The position numbers were made by a program, and so were the translations under genes. From NCBI GenBank assembly GCA_025617745.1, contig CM046861.1, positions 12,548,516 through 12,612,515 of the forward strand: 64,000 nt of DNA, given 5' to 3'. The notes beneath the pieces were generated by a model that made no database searches, was not told the DNA's origin, and saw only the letters and a list, made by a program, of their open reading frames with translations. Source of the DNA: Heliocidaris erythrogramma (Eukaryota > Echinodermata > Echinoidea > Camarodonta > Echinometridae). Each line of letters begins with the position of its first letter. Position 1 is the first letter of the stretch. Positions 1 through 12,500 of this stretch are shown piece after piece.

Positions 1-179
1 TTTTGAAACTCTATGGGTTAGCCAAGCTCCCAAGAGGCTCAAGCATTCAAGGAATTTCTTCCTGTCAGTTAATTGTAACCATTCCTCTTCACCTCCCGGA
101 TAGAGAGAGGCAACTGTACACTTTCTAATTAATGTCTTGCCCAATAAAGGAATTAGTTCAGTCTTTAAAGGGAAGGAGG
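1..179. other. No feature recognised
   Basis: Seen: AT-rich sequence with no convincing reading frame, tRNA-like box or clear repeat before the left arm of the foldback element begins. Confidence 0.4.
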
Positions 180-1755
180 GGTTCTGGGAAAGTTAAAAAT
201 AATTTGTGAGCTTTCTCATTCCTTAAATACATGTATACACACATATATATATATATGTATATATGTAGTAGAAATTTCCCCTGAAAAGGATTGCTCTTCA
301 AATGCACTCATATTCAGAATATGACGAGAGATAGCTACACCATGTAAAATGTTCAGCCGAACATGTGTGTAGTCACATTTCAGTGTGCAGTGCATGTGAC
401 TCTCAGCAGGATTGAGTAAATTTCTTCTCATTTTGGTGATTCCAAAACCTTATATAATCAACCTTTCCCAATTGCTTTGGGAATTGGGAGAGTTTCTTTC
501 ACTATGTTGGTCTCGCAGGACCAGAACTCAACTTTATCTTTGACCCATCTCACCAACCCCAACATCAACTTCACGCATAAACCAGTACAATATTTTCCAG
601 CATCAAGTGGTCATCATACATTGTACATGTATGTGTATGTGCACTCATATTCTGTATTTTGCATTAATGTCACTTTAAAACACATTGAGCAAACATCAAA
701 TGGATTTTTCAAGTGTGGTATGAGTGGTGTGCAAATAAATCTCTTGAACTGAATTTTCATCAGAATTACATATAGTGTTAAATAATTTCAGACCTTGATT
801 TCAAACTATTGGCAATGAACTCCAGGCGACCTCTTTTGTTAAACAAATGTATATGAACTGTAGTACCAAACACCAGCAGGGGAGCGTGTCATCAAGCGTT
901 TTGTCAGTGATTTTTACTGACAAATTTGCTCTCAGCCAATCAGATGCAAGGATTTCAGTAGCTTATAACAGTTGTCTGTAAAAATCACTGACAAAACGCT
1001 TGATGAAACGCTCCCCAGGTCTACAGAACCAGAAACTTTCAATAAGTTTTCATGCCCGCAGTTTTTGGGGCAAGAAGCTTTCGCAAATTGCTAGAATGAA
1101 AATTGAGTGATTTACATAAACATTGTAATGTTATTAAAAATGCAAATTTATCTCTAAACCAAAATACAACTGAATGTTGGTAAACAAATTTATGGTAATG
1201 GCATAGAGCTACAGAAATTTTTCAAAATGAGTTTCCTTTTATCTGGACACTCTGTGTATTACATTTCATAGCTTGGTAAAACAAACAAGAAACCAAACAA
1301 AACACCCTGCCAATGAATATTTTAATGTACATGTGTATGAACATTTATACTGGAACTTTAATGTTGTTGTATGTTTGCTTAAAGATAAAGTTGAGTTCTG
1401 GTCCCACGATTACATTGTGAATAACTTGTCCCAGAGCAATTGGGAAAGGTTGATCACGTCTACCGGTAAATAAGAATTGGTGTAAAATGATAAGATACTG
1501 ACCCATTCTTGCTGAAAAGCACATGTACTTGACACAGAAATTGGTATGGGACTATACACACAAGTGGCATGAATGTTCAGCCCGAACATTTCAGGTATTT
1601 CTTGTCATATTTTGAATATGAGGGCATCTGAAGAGCAATCCTTTTTAGGGGACATTTCTACTTTAATATGATGTTCTTCCAAACAGACATAAAATGAAGA
1701 AGAAAGCTCACAAGTTATTTTTCACCTTTCCCTGAACTCAACTTTCCCATTAAAG
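180..1755. repeat. Large imperfect foldback repeat
   Basis: Seen: the left arm (about 180-560) is matched in reverse complement by the right arm (about 1380-1755). Paired blocks include GGGAAAGTTAAAAATAATTT against the sequence near 1715-1735, the stretch around 290 (ATTGCTCTTCAAATGCAC) against that near 1630, and AACCTTTCCCAATTGCTTTG near 460 against that near 1435. The loop holds a separate MITE. Copies of single arms recur at 37197-37335 and 44590-44985, so this is a dispersed family. No coding capacity is seen. Arm ends are approximate. Inference: a non-autonomous foldback-type transposable element. Confidence 0.65.
880..1015. mobile_element. 136-bp MITE with ~40-bp inverted repeats
   Basis: Seen: the left end begins GGGAGCGTGTCATCAAGCG and the right end is its near-perfect reverse complement (one mismatch in the first 18 bases). 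Both arms continue through GTTTTGTCAGTGATTTTTAC. CAG lies directly outside each end, consistent with a 3-bp target duplication. No coding capacity. It sits in the loop of the foldback element, so it may have inserted later. Confidence 0.75.
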
Positions 1756-2632
1756 TGGAATAAAACTCAACTGAAATGGGGAAAAAGTAATTAGGTTCAT
1801 ACTAGTTTCTTGTCTTAGGTGTTTAACGGGTCTGTTGCATTATAATTTCCATATACAAATAGGCCCTGATCACATTCAAGCACTGACATTGGTCTATATA
1901 GTCCCTATTCTTCTATTAAACAGAGAGGCAAACTTGGAACATATCACTTTGAGATCTCTGTAGTTTTATCTGCCCCTGTCCATTGTATACTGTGCATGGT
2001 CACTGTATTATGTTGGTACAATGATCGCAAATACAGATTACAAAGTGATCAAGCTCCAACAGAAGTGACACATTACCCTAGTGATATACTCAAAGGGAGT
2101 CAAGTACATGATACATAAATACTTTAAAAGTTTGAAATGCTTTTGTTGTCCTTCCAGCAAGTACCCAAGGATTAGATTTCCTAATATTGACATGGAACAA
2201 TATGTAGATATTAAATCCTTCAAATAAAAATACACTCTCAATTCAATTCAATTCATTTTATTTCACATATCTTTAAAAAGTTTATAACAATACATGCATA
2301 CAATCAGAGATAAACAACATAAGGGAATTAACAACAATGCAAGAATATACATGTACATATAAAAAATGGCCCCAGCTCTGGTACCATGAAACGGCACATA
2401 CACTACATGATGTTTTTCCTAGTGAATGGTTTAAAGTTTTTTACAACTCAAAACATAAAATGATTAAAGGACTGTTCAGAAATAAATACAATTTTTGGCG
2501 CTACAGTGACACTGAACTGTACAGTAAGTAGATGCTGCGTAAGAAAAAAAAAATATGCAAGTTTGTGGTGTCATCATGGAAACCTGGGCACTCTTTTGGG
2601 GCACTCTTTTGGGACAGCGATCTGTAAAGCAT
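1756..2632. other. No gene; LINE-tail-like motif
   Basis: Seen: no supported exon. Near 2238-2262 a short (AATTC)n run joined to ATTTTATTTCACAT reads, on the minus strand, like the 3' tail of CR1/L2-type LINEs (a polyadenylation-like motif followed by a short microsatellite). No reading frame is associated with it. Confidence 0.35.
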
Positions 2633-2810
2633 AAGTGTATTGAGCAAATCGGTGCTTGGATCTGAAGAACAATGGTATAATATTTACACAAAGCTATACA
2701 TCCTATTAAGTATACAAGTGTATTGAGCAAATCGGTGCTTGGATCTGAAGAACAATGGTACATGTATCATAATATTTACACAAAGCTATACATCCTATTA
2801 AGTATACAAA
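2633..2810 (+). repeat. Local tandem duplication, ~83-bp unit
   Basis: Seen: a block starting AAGTGTATTGAGCAAATCGG at 2633 is repeated at 2716 with near identity through CATCCTATTAAGTATACAA. The second copy carries a ~10-bp insertion (CATGTATCAT). The high identity suggests a recent duplication. No coding meaning. Confidence 0.85.
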
Positions 2811-4299
2811 TGTATGTATGACAGAAGGCTGCAACAATTAGTATATGAACTTCTATGAACTTGTTTGAAGGTGTTCTTGTATGAGCACGTAAGTTTACCG
2901 CAAACCTCATACTTGAATTAATGTGGCTTACATGTATACCGTAGTCTTAATTCAGACACCTCAAAATGAAATGGACATAACAATATGACGATAATGATGA
3001 TGATCAATGTTGCTGTTGTTATTAACATTATAATCACTATCATTATCAAATCCTTATTCTGTTACTAATATTATGTCAGTGAATAATTTCAATTACATGT
3101 ACATCCTGCAGAACTAAATTTGGTCCTCTAGACTCCCCCCCCCCCCCAAAAAAAAAATATCAAAACAACAACAACTAAATTCTGGATATATACAAAACAG
3201 GGAGTTAATGTACATGTAACACAAAAATTTGACATACAAGGGGACATACATTTGCAAACTGTTACATTAAGTATTAAAATCCAGATTACCATACTGTTTT
3301 AATTATTTTTTTCAGTTCATTTGGTTGAAAACTCACTTTGCATAATTTATTTTGTTTTTCTGGGAATGATTAAAGAAATAATGGTGTAATAATGGAAAGT
3401 GATTCAGTGATTGTAGTCTAGGAAATGTAAAACTGAAGTTGGAAGTTCAGGATAATGATTAGGTTCACAAACCATGGAACAAAAAAAGTCCTGCAAGCCT
3501 TGACATGGCACTAACATCAAGTTTATGCGGGTTAGAAAACGACAGGAAATTACTAAGCTAGTGCCAAAAGAATAATGGCCCTGAGCCTTGCAGATACATA
3601 CATGTACATGTACATATACATGTAAAGAACATGTGACTAATTGTTTTCACTTTAGTTCAGGCATGTACATGTGTCAGTGAAAGAATATTTCTATTAAACT
3701 ACTAGAGATTGAAACAGAAATTTAAAAAAAATATTACTGAACTACTTGTTGTAGTGTACTATACTCCATCAACAACAAATCTCTATTTAGTGGAAATTAG
3801 TCCATTAAAAACACCTACATAAAAATATAGATGTTCAGCTTTAGGCCTGTAAAAGTCAACCCTCAAAATACCTTGAGGCATTCCTTATTGTTGAATGGTT
3901 GCAAGTATGGAGTATGAAGAAAATAAAACCCCATTGCAAGGAATCAAAGTTGGACTTGAGGTCCGAGTTCGTCCATGCATGAACTGCCATACAGGTGTGT
4001 AGAGTAGTCTACTCAAACACAGTTTGCAAACTCTCTTTGAGAAGTTACATTTGAAAGCTAACCAGCATGAAAGCCAAAAATTCAGAATAAAAAAATATCC
4101 AAATATTTTGGGGTGGTTGGTCCCCTTTGGGTATTCTTATTCTTACAGAAAACATGAGACACCAAAGTCCATGCAGTTGGTTGGTTGAATGAAATTGTTG
4201 TACTATATTCACTGGTCATAATATTGCTGCAATATTCTATAAAAGTCATGAATTTATCCTACAAAATGTATATCAGTTTACATTTGCATCGTATCATTT
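2811..4299. other. No gene seen
   Basis: Seen: AT-rich sequence with scattered ACATGTACATG motifs (for example 3600-3625), a C-run followed by an A-run near 3135-3158, and no plausible exon. Confidence 0.4.
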
Positions 4300-4795
4300 T
4301 TTTTTCTTATTCTATGATATACACACATACGTATGTTTTTGTCACTCATGATATGTTTGTATATATGTAGATTATTCATACAATACTCTAGTACTAACAT
4401 ATCATGTGTGACTGATATGTTAAATATAGAATATTGTATGAAACTGTTATTAAGTCTGTTACTACAGTCAATTTGTTTTTGTCACTCATGATATGTTTTA
4501 TAGAATATTCATACAATATTCTATACAAAAATATAAGTCGCTCATGTTTGTATAGAATATTGTATGAAAATATTATTACGGTAAGTTTGTTTTTGTCACT
4601 CATATGTTTACCGGTATATAGAATATTCATACAATATTTTATACAAACATATCATGAGTGACCGATATGTTTGTATAGATTATTGTATGAAACTATTTAC
4701 TACAGTCAGTTTGTTTAAATGTCACTCATGATATGTTTGCTATTCATACAATATTCCATACAAGCACATCATAGTCATGAGAATGTCTTATAAGC
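4300..4795. repeat. Palindromic satellite
   Basis: Seen: alternating direct and inverted copies built from GTCACTCATGATATGTTTGT and ATTCATACAATATTCTATA, at about 4340, 4480, 4590, 4640 and 4710. Each copy can fold on its neighbour. Short frames on both strands here are by-products of the repeat. A SINE-tail-like stretch (CATTTATAACGCGCCACC) follows at about 4890-4945. Confidence 0.7.
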
Positions 4796-5231
4796 TACTT
4801 TCAGCTGTTATATGTACTGTACATGTACCATACTGAAATGAAATGAAATAATGAAATATTTATGATAATATTTAATAATAATAATAGACATTTATAACGC
4901 GCCACCTATCTACAATGTAGGTAACCTATTCCGAGGCACGGGAAAGTACTACTACCCTGGCTTTATGTTTGTATAGATTATTGTATGAAACTTTTTATAT
5001 ATATTTGTCTTCTTTTTTTCAGTCTGGTAGGCCGCCTTTAGCGTATATTTTGCAGTTGGTGAATACAATGTATTCACCAGCTCATTTATCGTGTTCTGAG
5101 AAAAATGAAAACTATCCCTCAGGCTCATGTTTGTTATTGATGTACATTAGACAGGAGCCTGGCTCATGCTTGACTACTAATACTGTGTCACATGTGTTAC
5201 TCTCTTGACTTCTACAATATTCACATCAGGT

Positions 5232-5471
5232 AGACTTCCTTTTGCGACAGCCACAACAAGTGAAAAATATATAGAGAGAGACATGGAGAGAGGTCTAAAA
5301 TAGGAAGCTAAATATATTCAGCTCCTTATTTTAGACCTCTATACGTGTCCATGTAGATTCTATATATTTCAGAAATGTTAGGTGACTCCAGAGTCCTAGT
5401 GTTAGGGTTAGTGTTAGGGTTAGGGGGGTTGGGGGGTTAGGGGTTTGGGTGGCTGTCGCAAAAGGAAGTCT
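5232..5471. mobile_element. 240-bp MITE with nested hairpin and telomere-like core
   Basis: Seen: AGACTTCCTTTTGCGACAGC at the left end is matched by its reverse complement at the right end. Inside, GAGGTCTAAAATAGGA (about 5290) pairs with its near complement at about 5325. The right half holds GTTAGGGTTAGTGTTAGGG and degenerate G-rich derivatives (about 5399-5450). No coding capacity. Confidence 0.7.
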
Positions 5472-5845
5472 TTCCTTAACATCTACTACAGCTTGAAATG
5501 AAAGGTTAAACAACAAAAAAGATGAAAGAAGATTCAAAAGGGAAAGTTGAGAAACTGGCACATACATGTAGTCTACATTTGTCCAATATTCAAACTCATA
5601 AACAAACAATATATAATTGACGAAAGAACAACAGATCAGTTACTAAAATATATATATATAAATAAATTAAAAATGTGATCATGAACATGATGAATTCAAA
5701 TAAAAAATGCAACAAGTCTTCTTTTTTTCTTCAAATTTTTCAATCCGATTCCTAAAAATTGTCTATTTTTTACAATCTAACTACATGTATAAACGTTAAA
5801 TAGTAAATTAAACTTTATTAGAAAAAATCTACATCAGGAACTTAC
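5472..5845. other. Intron side of the TLC-domain gene, nothing else seen
   Basis: Seen: AT-rich sequence just inside the donor of the minus-strand TLC-like exon. Downstream exons of that gene were looked for on the minus strand in 1-5845 and none was recognised. Confidence 0.4.
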
Positions 5846-6087
5846 CAATAAACTGATCCAGTCCCCGTGAGGAAAGCATGAAGAAAAGATGCCATAACAT
5901 TGCGCCATTTAAAACGATTTCCACCAGAATATTTTTCAGGAGCAGGCACATAGTTGAGCGCTTGGTTGTAGCACTGGAAGCCCAACACTGCCCCGAACAA
6001 AGTATACAGCACCACGGACCAAACAGCAGGCACTTCGTTCAATCCGGCTTCGACGTGCCTCCGTAAATTTGACTCGATTTGATCCAT
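5846..6087 (-). CDS. First coding exon, TLC-domain (TLCD-like) membrane protein
   Basis: Minus-strand exon of 80 codons plus two bases. It starts at an ATG (6087) and ends at a strong donor (TATTG|GTAAGTTC), so translation continues in an exon I could not find in the window. Seen: an acidic N-terminus (MDQIESNLRRHVEAGL), a hydrophobic stretch at about residues 22-42 that fits a membrane helix, then a KWRN motif and SFLHAFLTGTGSVYW at about residues 62-80. Family knowledge: a WRN motif followed by a Ser/His-rich helix is typical of the start of TRAM/LAG1/CLN8 (TLC) domains, as in TLCD1/2, multi-pass membrane proteins. No catalytic assignment is possible from one exon. Inference: a real, expressed gene, since it combines an open frame, a good donor and a recognisable motif. 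Confidence 0.65.
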
Positions 6088-6858
6088 CTCTGTCCACTAA
6101 TATTTCTTCTCAAAGTTTGATGGGATGACTGACAATGATTTGGATCAACTTTTGAACATGTTAATTATGCTCCTACCATATGACCACACAGATTTTAGTA
6201 TCAGTAACGTTACCTCTTCTTTCCTTTGAAAGAGTTTCTCTGAGACGTTGAATGCATGCAGTAAATCCAATCTACACGTACTATACATGATATGTAACTA
6301 CTCATATGGATATGGGCACACAAGTACATCATACAGAATCGTATTGCGGTTTGCATTTAGTTACGGGCGTCGGATTACATAAGCAGATCTACAGCACACG
6401 CCCTTCTTTGAAGTTTGAGTCTGTCGCAGTGGATCCGAACACACTTTCTATTGTTAGTGGGGGATGATGAATAGATTACCCCCCCCCCCCACTAACAATG
6501 GATAATTATGCGTGTCTACGCCCGTGGTCTGTAGCATATTAAAACATCATGTGGGCAGGGTCGCTAGGGTGGCCCGCAGGGTGGGGGGGGGGGGGTGGGG
6601 TGTGGCCCCCCCCCCCTAACTCAAAATTGCTATCGGCAAATGCGCCACCTCTGCCGACAAAAAAAGGAGGGGAGAGGGAAGAGGAAACTGGAAAAGGAGA
6701 AAAGCCAAAGGAAAAGACAAAATAAAAAAGTTCAAGTTTAAGTTCAAGTTTATTTATCTTTCTTTATACTAGTACATCAGATACATATGACCTATGGGAT
6801 AATAATGTAGGAGAAATAGCTATATATTATATAAGTAACGATGATTTAACAACCAGGG
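6088..6858. other. Upstream of TLC-like gene; poly-G/C and MITE scraps
   Basis: Seen: the presumed promoter and 5'UTR side of the TLC-domain exon (6088-6420) without a clear core motif. Then a short inverted repeat around a C-run (TTGTTAGTGGGGG near 6450 with its complement near 6500), a G-rich/C-rich block (6540-6620), and a LINE-tail-like (CAAGTTTAAGTT) stretch near 6730-6760 in minus orientation. Confidence 0.4.
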
Positions 6859-6997
6859 CCCTCTTCCATAAAAAGTTGCGATTAAACGCAACTCAAAAAA
6901 TTAAACGTAACTTGGTTTTCAATCAGGATCGTGTATTTTGGACTTGCGTTAAATCTTTTTGAGTTGCGTTTAATCACAACTTTTTATGCAAGAGGGG
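6859..6997. mobile_element. MITE with ~43-bp inverted repeats
   Basis: Seen: CCCTCTTCCATAAAAAGTTG at the left is matched by the complement of the right end (CTTTTTATGCAAGAGGGG). The arms continue with GATTAAACGCAACTCAAAAA. A related half-site occurs near 32595-32630 (AATCGCAACTTTTTATAAG). Confidence 0.7.
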
Positions 6998-7029
6998 TCG
7001 ACGGCCCAGGACCCCCCCCCCCCCCCCCA

Positions 7030-7260
7030 GGACCGCTATGACCACTCAGGCTATTCATAAGGACCGCTATCCATTAAAATGAATAGCGGTTTTGTATGAA
7101 TAGCAAGCAAACCATATAGACAATTACCTCGCTATTCATAAGGACCTCCGTTCATTAGGACCGCTATTCATAACTAATAATAAGAACCGCTATTGATAAC
7201 GCGTGTTAAATAATATTAGCGGGATTCTGTGAATAGCGGTCCTTATGATTAACGAGCAGA
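7030..7260. repeat. CGCTATTCATAA minisatellite, first cluster
   Basis: Seen: repeated GGACCGCTATTCATAA-like units in both orientations at about 7035, 7060, 7085, 7130, 7155 and 7215. The same core builds a regular array at 45535-45935. No coding role. Confidence 0.65.
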
Positions 7261-7774
7261 CCCCACAGGAAGAACGTATGTAACATGAAGATGGACGCCG
7301 AGACCTATAGGCAAGCATAGCTTTGTGAAATAAGGTCCCTCTCAAGGCAATTGCAAGATAATTAATTTTCAAATTACTAGTAATATGGCTAACGACTAAT
7401 CCTATACTAAACAATATCCTACTTTTAATGTAATAAATGCATTGCATGACATAATGCGTGCTAGGGTATCTAGAAAAAAAAAGAGAAAGGTATGTGTACA
7501 AAAGTGGAAAGATAATTACCTGACAAGATACATTTGAAAAAGGAAAAAAAAGAAGAGGGAAAGGAAAGATCATTGGGACAGAACACACGTTCACAAGACA
7601 AAAACAAACAGGAAAAAAATAGTTGACTATATGTACAGCAGCACATGTCGAGATAATTAAAACCATTAACCAACCATTCTTCTGTTTCAGCATGAAATTT
7701 CTCATTTAAAACAAAATGCAGGTAAAATCTCTACTATCAAGCCCCAAAAGGTATTCAGTCATTAAAACTATAGT

Positions 7775-8400
7775 CACCTCGAAGAATCAACTGTATATAA
7801 TTTCGGCTTAAAGACAGGTAAACTGGCAGCCTCTTTTAAATGCACTGGAAACAAGCAAGTTCCAGAACCTTGGCCCATGCAGTGCAGTATTGAGAATAAA
7901 TTGAGTTCTCGAACGAAGCAAATGAAAATCTGATGCCTGTCTTGTTGAATATTATGTACCTGATTATTTTTCACAAATATCTTAGTCAAAGCTAATGGTA
8001 TATGATAATTTCCTTCATTAAGACTGTACATGTACATGGAAAAGCCCAACTGTACACTTATCAAGAAAAAATGAATTGTACATACATTTTTAGAATTTCT
8101 GTAATAATATCTGTAATGCCATTGTTTGTTTTCTTTCTGTTTGAAATGAAATGAAATAAATACGAATTTGAATTTGAATTTGAAAAACTGCAGATTATAA
8201 ACATCCTCTATCCTTCAAAATTTTATGTTTCGAAAATAGACCATCTGTGTGGGCTCGGAAAGCAGCATTAGGCCTACACACTATCCTTACAGCCGTCTTT
8301 TGAATTATGAGTAACCTCTCGAAGATTCTAATTGAGTTTTGAGTGTTTTCTCCCCTGCAAGTATATGGAAGAATTAGAGATGAGTACAATATAACAAAAA
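7775..8400 (-). pseudogene. Degenerate LINE 3' end (CR1/Jockey-type RT C-terminus)
   Basis: Seen: the minus strand at 8195-8389 encodes ERLLIIQKTAVRIVCRPNA and then AHTDGLFSKHKILK. This resembles the post-RT region of the intact LINE in this window (LQKKALRICSHSH, AHTDPIFHKFKTLK). The minus strand at 7774-8064 encodes KIFVKNNQVHN and a terminal ASLPVFKPKLY, matching the last ~100 residues of such proteins. The two parts are separated by about 130 bases that look like a plus-strand LINE tail ending in (GAATTT)n near 8150-8185. Frameshifted, 5'-truncated and dead. Confidence 0.65.
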
Positions 8401-8589
8401 AATTATGTATTACTGTGTATTACTCCTGTATTCGACAGCAACTTGCATACTTAGTTAGCTTATCAACATGACATTTCCAGTTCAATTGATCATCAATAAT
8501 TTATGTAAAAGAAAAGGGAAACAAAAACAGAAAGCAAAGAAGGAAATAAAAATGGAAGGAAAGAAAAAGAAGGAAAAGCTGGGCAATTT

Positions 8590-9500
8590 TTTGCTTGCTC
8601 ACTTCGCTCGCTCAAAAAAACACTGGAAAGCTATTATTCGGGCAAAAGGCGTCCTCCTTCGGCATTAGGCTGCAACCCCCCCCCCCCCCCCCCCCCCCCA
8701 CCCCCGAGGTTTTCAAAGTTCCGATATTCGGGCAACCACCACTTCATATTCGCCCATATTCGGGCAGCGGATTATGTAACCTCTGTACATTTTCTCTACG
8801 AAATTTTTTTAAAAATTTGCTCAAAAAAATTGAAAAGTTGATATTGGGTCAAAAGGACTGGTGTCCCCCTTCGGCAATTGACTGCAGCCCCCTCCCCCGA
8901 GTATTTTCAAAGTTCCGATATTCCGGCAGCGAAGTGAGGTGCCAGAATATCCACATATTTGGGCAGCGAGGTTCCCCGATAATAATATGTAACTTCTCTT
9001 TTCTTTACGAAAAGTCTTTAAAAATTTGCTCGCTCGCAAAAAATTAGAAATTGAAAAGTTGATATTCGGGCAAAAGTTGTCCCCCTTCGGCAATGGGCTG
9101 CAGCCTCCCTCCCCCGAGGATTTCAAAGTTCCGATATTCGTGCAGCGCAGTGAGGTGTCAGAATATCCACATATTTGGGCAGCGAGGTTCCCCGATAATT
9201 ATGTAACTTCTCTTTTCTTTACGAAAAGTCTTTAAAAATTTGCTCGCTCGCAAAAATTTAGAAATTGAAAAGGTTGACACTCGGCCAAAAGTTGTCCCCT
9301 TTCGGCAGTGGGCTGCTGCCTCCCTTCCCCGAGGATTTTCAAAGTTCCGATATTCGGGCAAGCACCACTTCATATTCGGGCAGCGAGGAGCCAGAATATC
9401 CACATATTTGGGCAGCGAGTTTCCAAGATAATTATGTAACTTCTGTCTATAAATTTTCACTAAGAAAAGTTTAAAAATTTGCTCGCTCGCTTCGGTCGCT
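8590..9500 (+). repeat. Tandem array, ~215-bp unit
   Basis: Seen: about four units, each with TTTGCTCGCTCGCAAAAA, a GAAAAGTTGATATTCGGGCA block, a CTTCGGCAATGGGCTGCAGC block, a run of C followed by GAGG, TTTTCAAAGTTCCGATATTC, and CCACATATTTGGGCAGCGAG. Unit starts lie near 8590, 8815, 9025 and 9240. Diverged or inverted pieces occur at 15505-15600 and 16420-16545. Open frames crossing this region on both strands come from the repeat. Confidence 0.85.
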
Positions 9501-9504
9501 CACC

Positions 9505-12500
9505 AAGCACCAAGCACTCCAGATTCATTATATTGTACTGCATACCAATTTGTTCTTCATTCATGGATATGGATGATATATTAAATGATGAACTATTTAA
9601 TTCCCAGAGCAAATACTACACTGCAAAAGAATTCATTTCTACTTTTAATTCAACAAACCAAAATGGTAAACGAAATTTTTTCAGCGCAATACACATAAAT
9701 ATCCGAAGTTTGCAAAAGAACTTTGATACTTTCAATGAATTTTTATCTATATTAAATTCATTTCCTTTTTCTGTAATAGCTTTGACAGAGACATGGTTAC
9801 ACTCAACGACCCCTCCCATATTTGATATCGAGAATTACACATTTAACCATATAGATCGCAAAAATGGTAAGGGAGGCGGTGTGGCGTTTTATATTCACAA
9901 TAATCTGCATTATAAAGTGAGGCATGATATTATAATTAACGGCGTAGAAACCCTATTTATAGAAATTATTGACGATAACTATAAAAATAAAATAGTCGGT
10001 GTAATTTATAGACCACCAAACAACATAGCTGATATATTTTTAGATAAATTAGAATCATGTCTTGAAATCGTATCTCGAGAAAACAAAGACATTTACCTCA
10101 TGGGTGATTTTAATATAGATCTCTCTCTACCTTACACTGCCCTTGGGCAACATTTTACTAATTTATTATTATCATTTTCTTTCAAACCTCTTATTGACAA
10201 ACCTACGAGGATTACAAATACAACACATACAATCATTGACAACATTTTCTCAAACGTACTGAGTACAGATGGTAATGGAATAATATATTACGATATCTCA
10301 GACCATCTACCAATTTTCACGATATGTTCAGATAATAAACGCTTACATCAACATTCAAATAAAGAACGCATTACTCGACGAAAAGAAACCAAACGCAACA
10401 TAGAGTCCCTAAAAACAGATTTGAGTACAGAAGGATGGCAAGATGTTTTTCATGAGACAAAGGCTAATAATTCATATGAAATATTTATAAACAAACTTCT
10501 TCATTATTATGATAAAAATGTGCCTCTGACAAGAATAACTTCCAGCAAAAAGAAGAATAAACAACCGTGGATCACTCAAGGAATAATAAAATCAATATTT
10601 ACTCGTAATAGATTATATAAAATATCACTTAAATCACCTACTTTGGCACATCAAAACAAATATAAAAAATACCGTAATAAGCTAACTTCTATTATCCGTT
10701 TAGCACGAAAATCATATTTTTCTGACAAAATTGAAAGCAATAAAGACAATAACAAAACATTGTGGCATACAATTAATGAAATGTTAGGTAAAAAAAGAGA
10801 AAATGTACAAAATGTTGAATTATTAGAGAATGGAAATTACATTAAAGACAATGGTCTTATTGCTGATGCATTTAATACATATTTTACCAATGTTGGCCCA
10901 AAATTGGCCTCAAAGATTAATACTAATGATAATGATTTTTCACAATATCTAAATAATCATACCGAGCACTCATTATTTTTTAATCCGACGAATGTTCATG
11001 AAATTTTAGAAATTGTTCGATCTCTAAGTCCTTCTAAATCTAGTGGCCATGATGGAATAAGTGTACATCTTTTAAAACAAATTATTCATTTCCTGGCTTC
11101 CCCGCTGGCACATATTTTCAATCTATCTCTTTCCCAGGGAATTTTTCCTGATTCACTAAAACTTGCCAAAATAATTCCAGTATTTAAAAAAGATGACCCA
11201 TGCCTTATTGCAAATTATCGCCCAATCTCGTTGTTACCAAGCTTTTCTAAAATACTTGAAAAAATTGTTTACAAACGTTTATACTCTTTTTTGGATATGA
11301 ATAAACTATTAATTCCCAACCAATATGGCTTCAGAAAAAATCATTCGACTGACCACGCAATTTTACAACTGTACGACAAAATAACTGATTCATTTTCAAA
11401 AAAGGAGCACACTGTTGGGGTTTTTATGGATTTATCGAAGGCATTCGATACAATGGATCATGCTATATTATTATGTAAATTAAAGACATATGGCATCAGA
11501 GGGATCGTACTTTCCTGGTTTAAGGACTACTTAGATAATAGACGTCAATATGTTAATTTCAAATCCAAATCATCTATTATATGTACTGTGAAATGTGGAG
11601 TACCACAGGGCTCAATCTTAGGGCCCTTACTGTTTTTAATATATATGAATGATATTGTCAATGCATCACCTTTACTAACATACGTTTTATTTGCAGATGA
11701 TACTAACATATTTTATTCACACCAAAATTTAAACATGCTTGTTACAACTCTGAATCTAGAACTAAAGAAATTATCATTGTGGTTTAAATCCAATAAACTC
11801 TCCCTCAATATAAACAAAACAAACTTCACGTACTTTAAACACATTAATTCTACACATGTATTTCGCAATAATATTTTCATTGATGACATGCCCGTTACTG
11901 AAAAACATGAAACAAAATTTCTAGGTATATTGATCGACTCAAATGTAACTTGGAATAGTCACGTTCGTAACATCAGCATGTTGGTAGCAAGAGGCATAGG
12001 TATTTTATATAAATTGAAATATTATCTTTCTCAAAGATCACTATTAATGCTCTACAATTCATTTATTTTGTCACATATATCGTACTGTAACATAGTATGG
12101 GGAAATAGTAACAAAATGAATATAGACACTATCTTGCGTCTTCAAAAGAAAGCACTCCGTATCTGTTCTCATTCTCATTATTTAGCCCACACCGATCCTA
12201 TATTTCATAAGTTTAAAACATTGAAAATTAACGATATTCACACCTACCAAACTGCTATATTTATGTATAAATTTTCCACCAACGCTACACCAATATCCTT
12301 TCATAATATTTTTATCTACAACAGAGATGTCCATTCCTACCCGACACGACATTCATCAGATCTTCATTTAACAAATCCAAAATTAATAATAGCTCAAAAA
12401 ACGATAAGATATCATGGTCCAGATGTTTGGAACAATTTACCTCATGATATTAAACACGCCGTATCTCTTTTTTCTTTTAAAGCTTCGTTAAAGAAGTATT

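Noticed and set aside
5396..5450. Interstitial telomere marking a chromosome fusion
   Set aside because: The repeats are few, degenerate and enclosed by the inverted arms of a MITE.
7190..7705. 171-codon minus-strand frame
   Set aside because: It spans unrelated repeat sequence, has no domain and its composition (Phe, Ser, Tyr, Ile) matches random AT-rich DNA.
8595..9474. Frames of 60-150 codons on both strands
   Set aside because: They arise from the ~215-bp tandem array and repeat with it.
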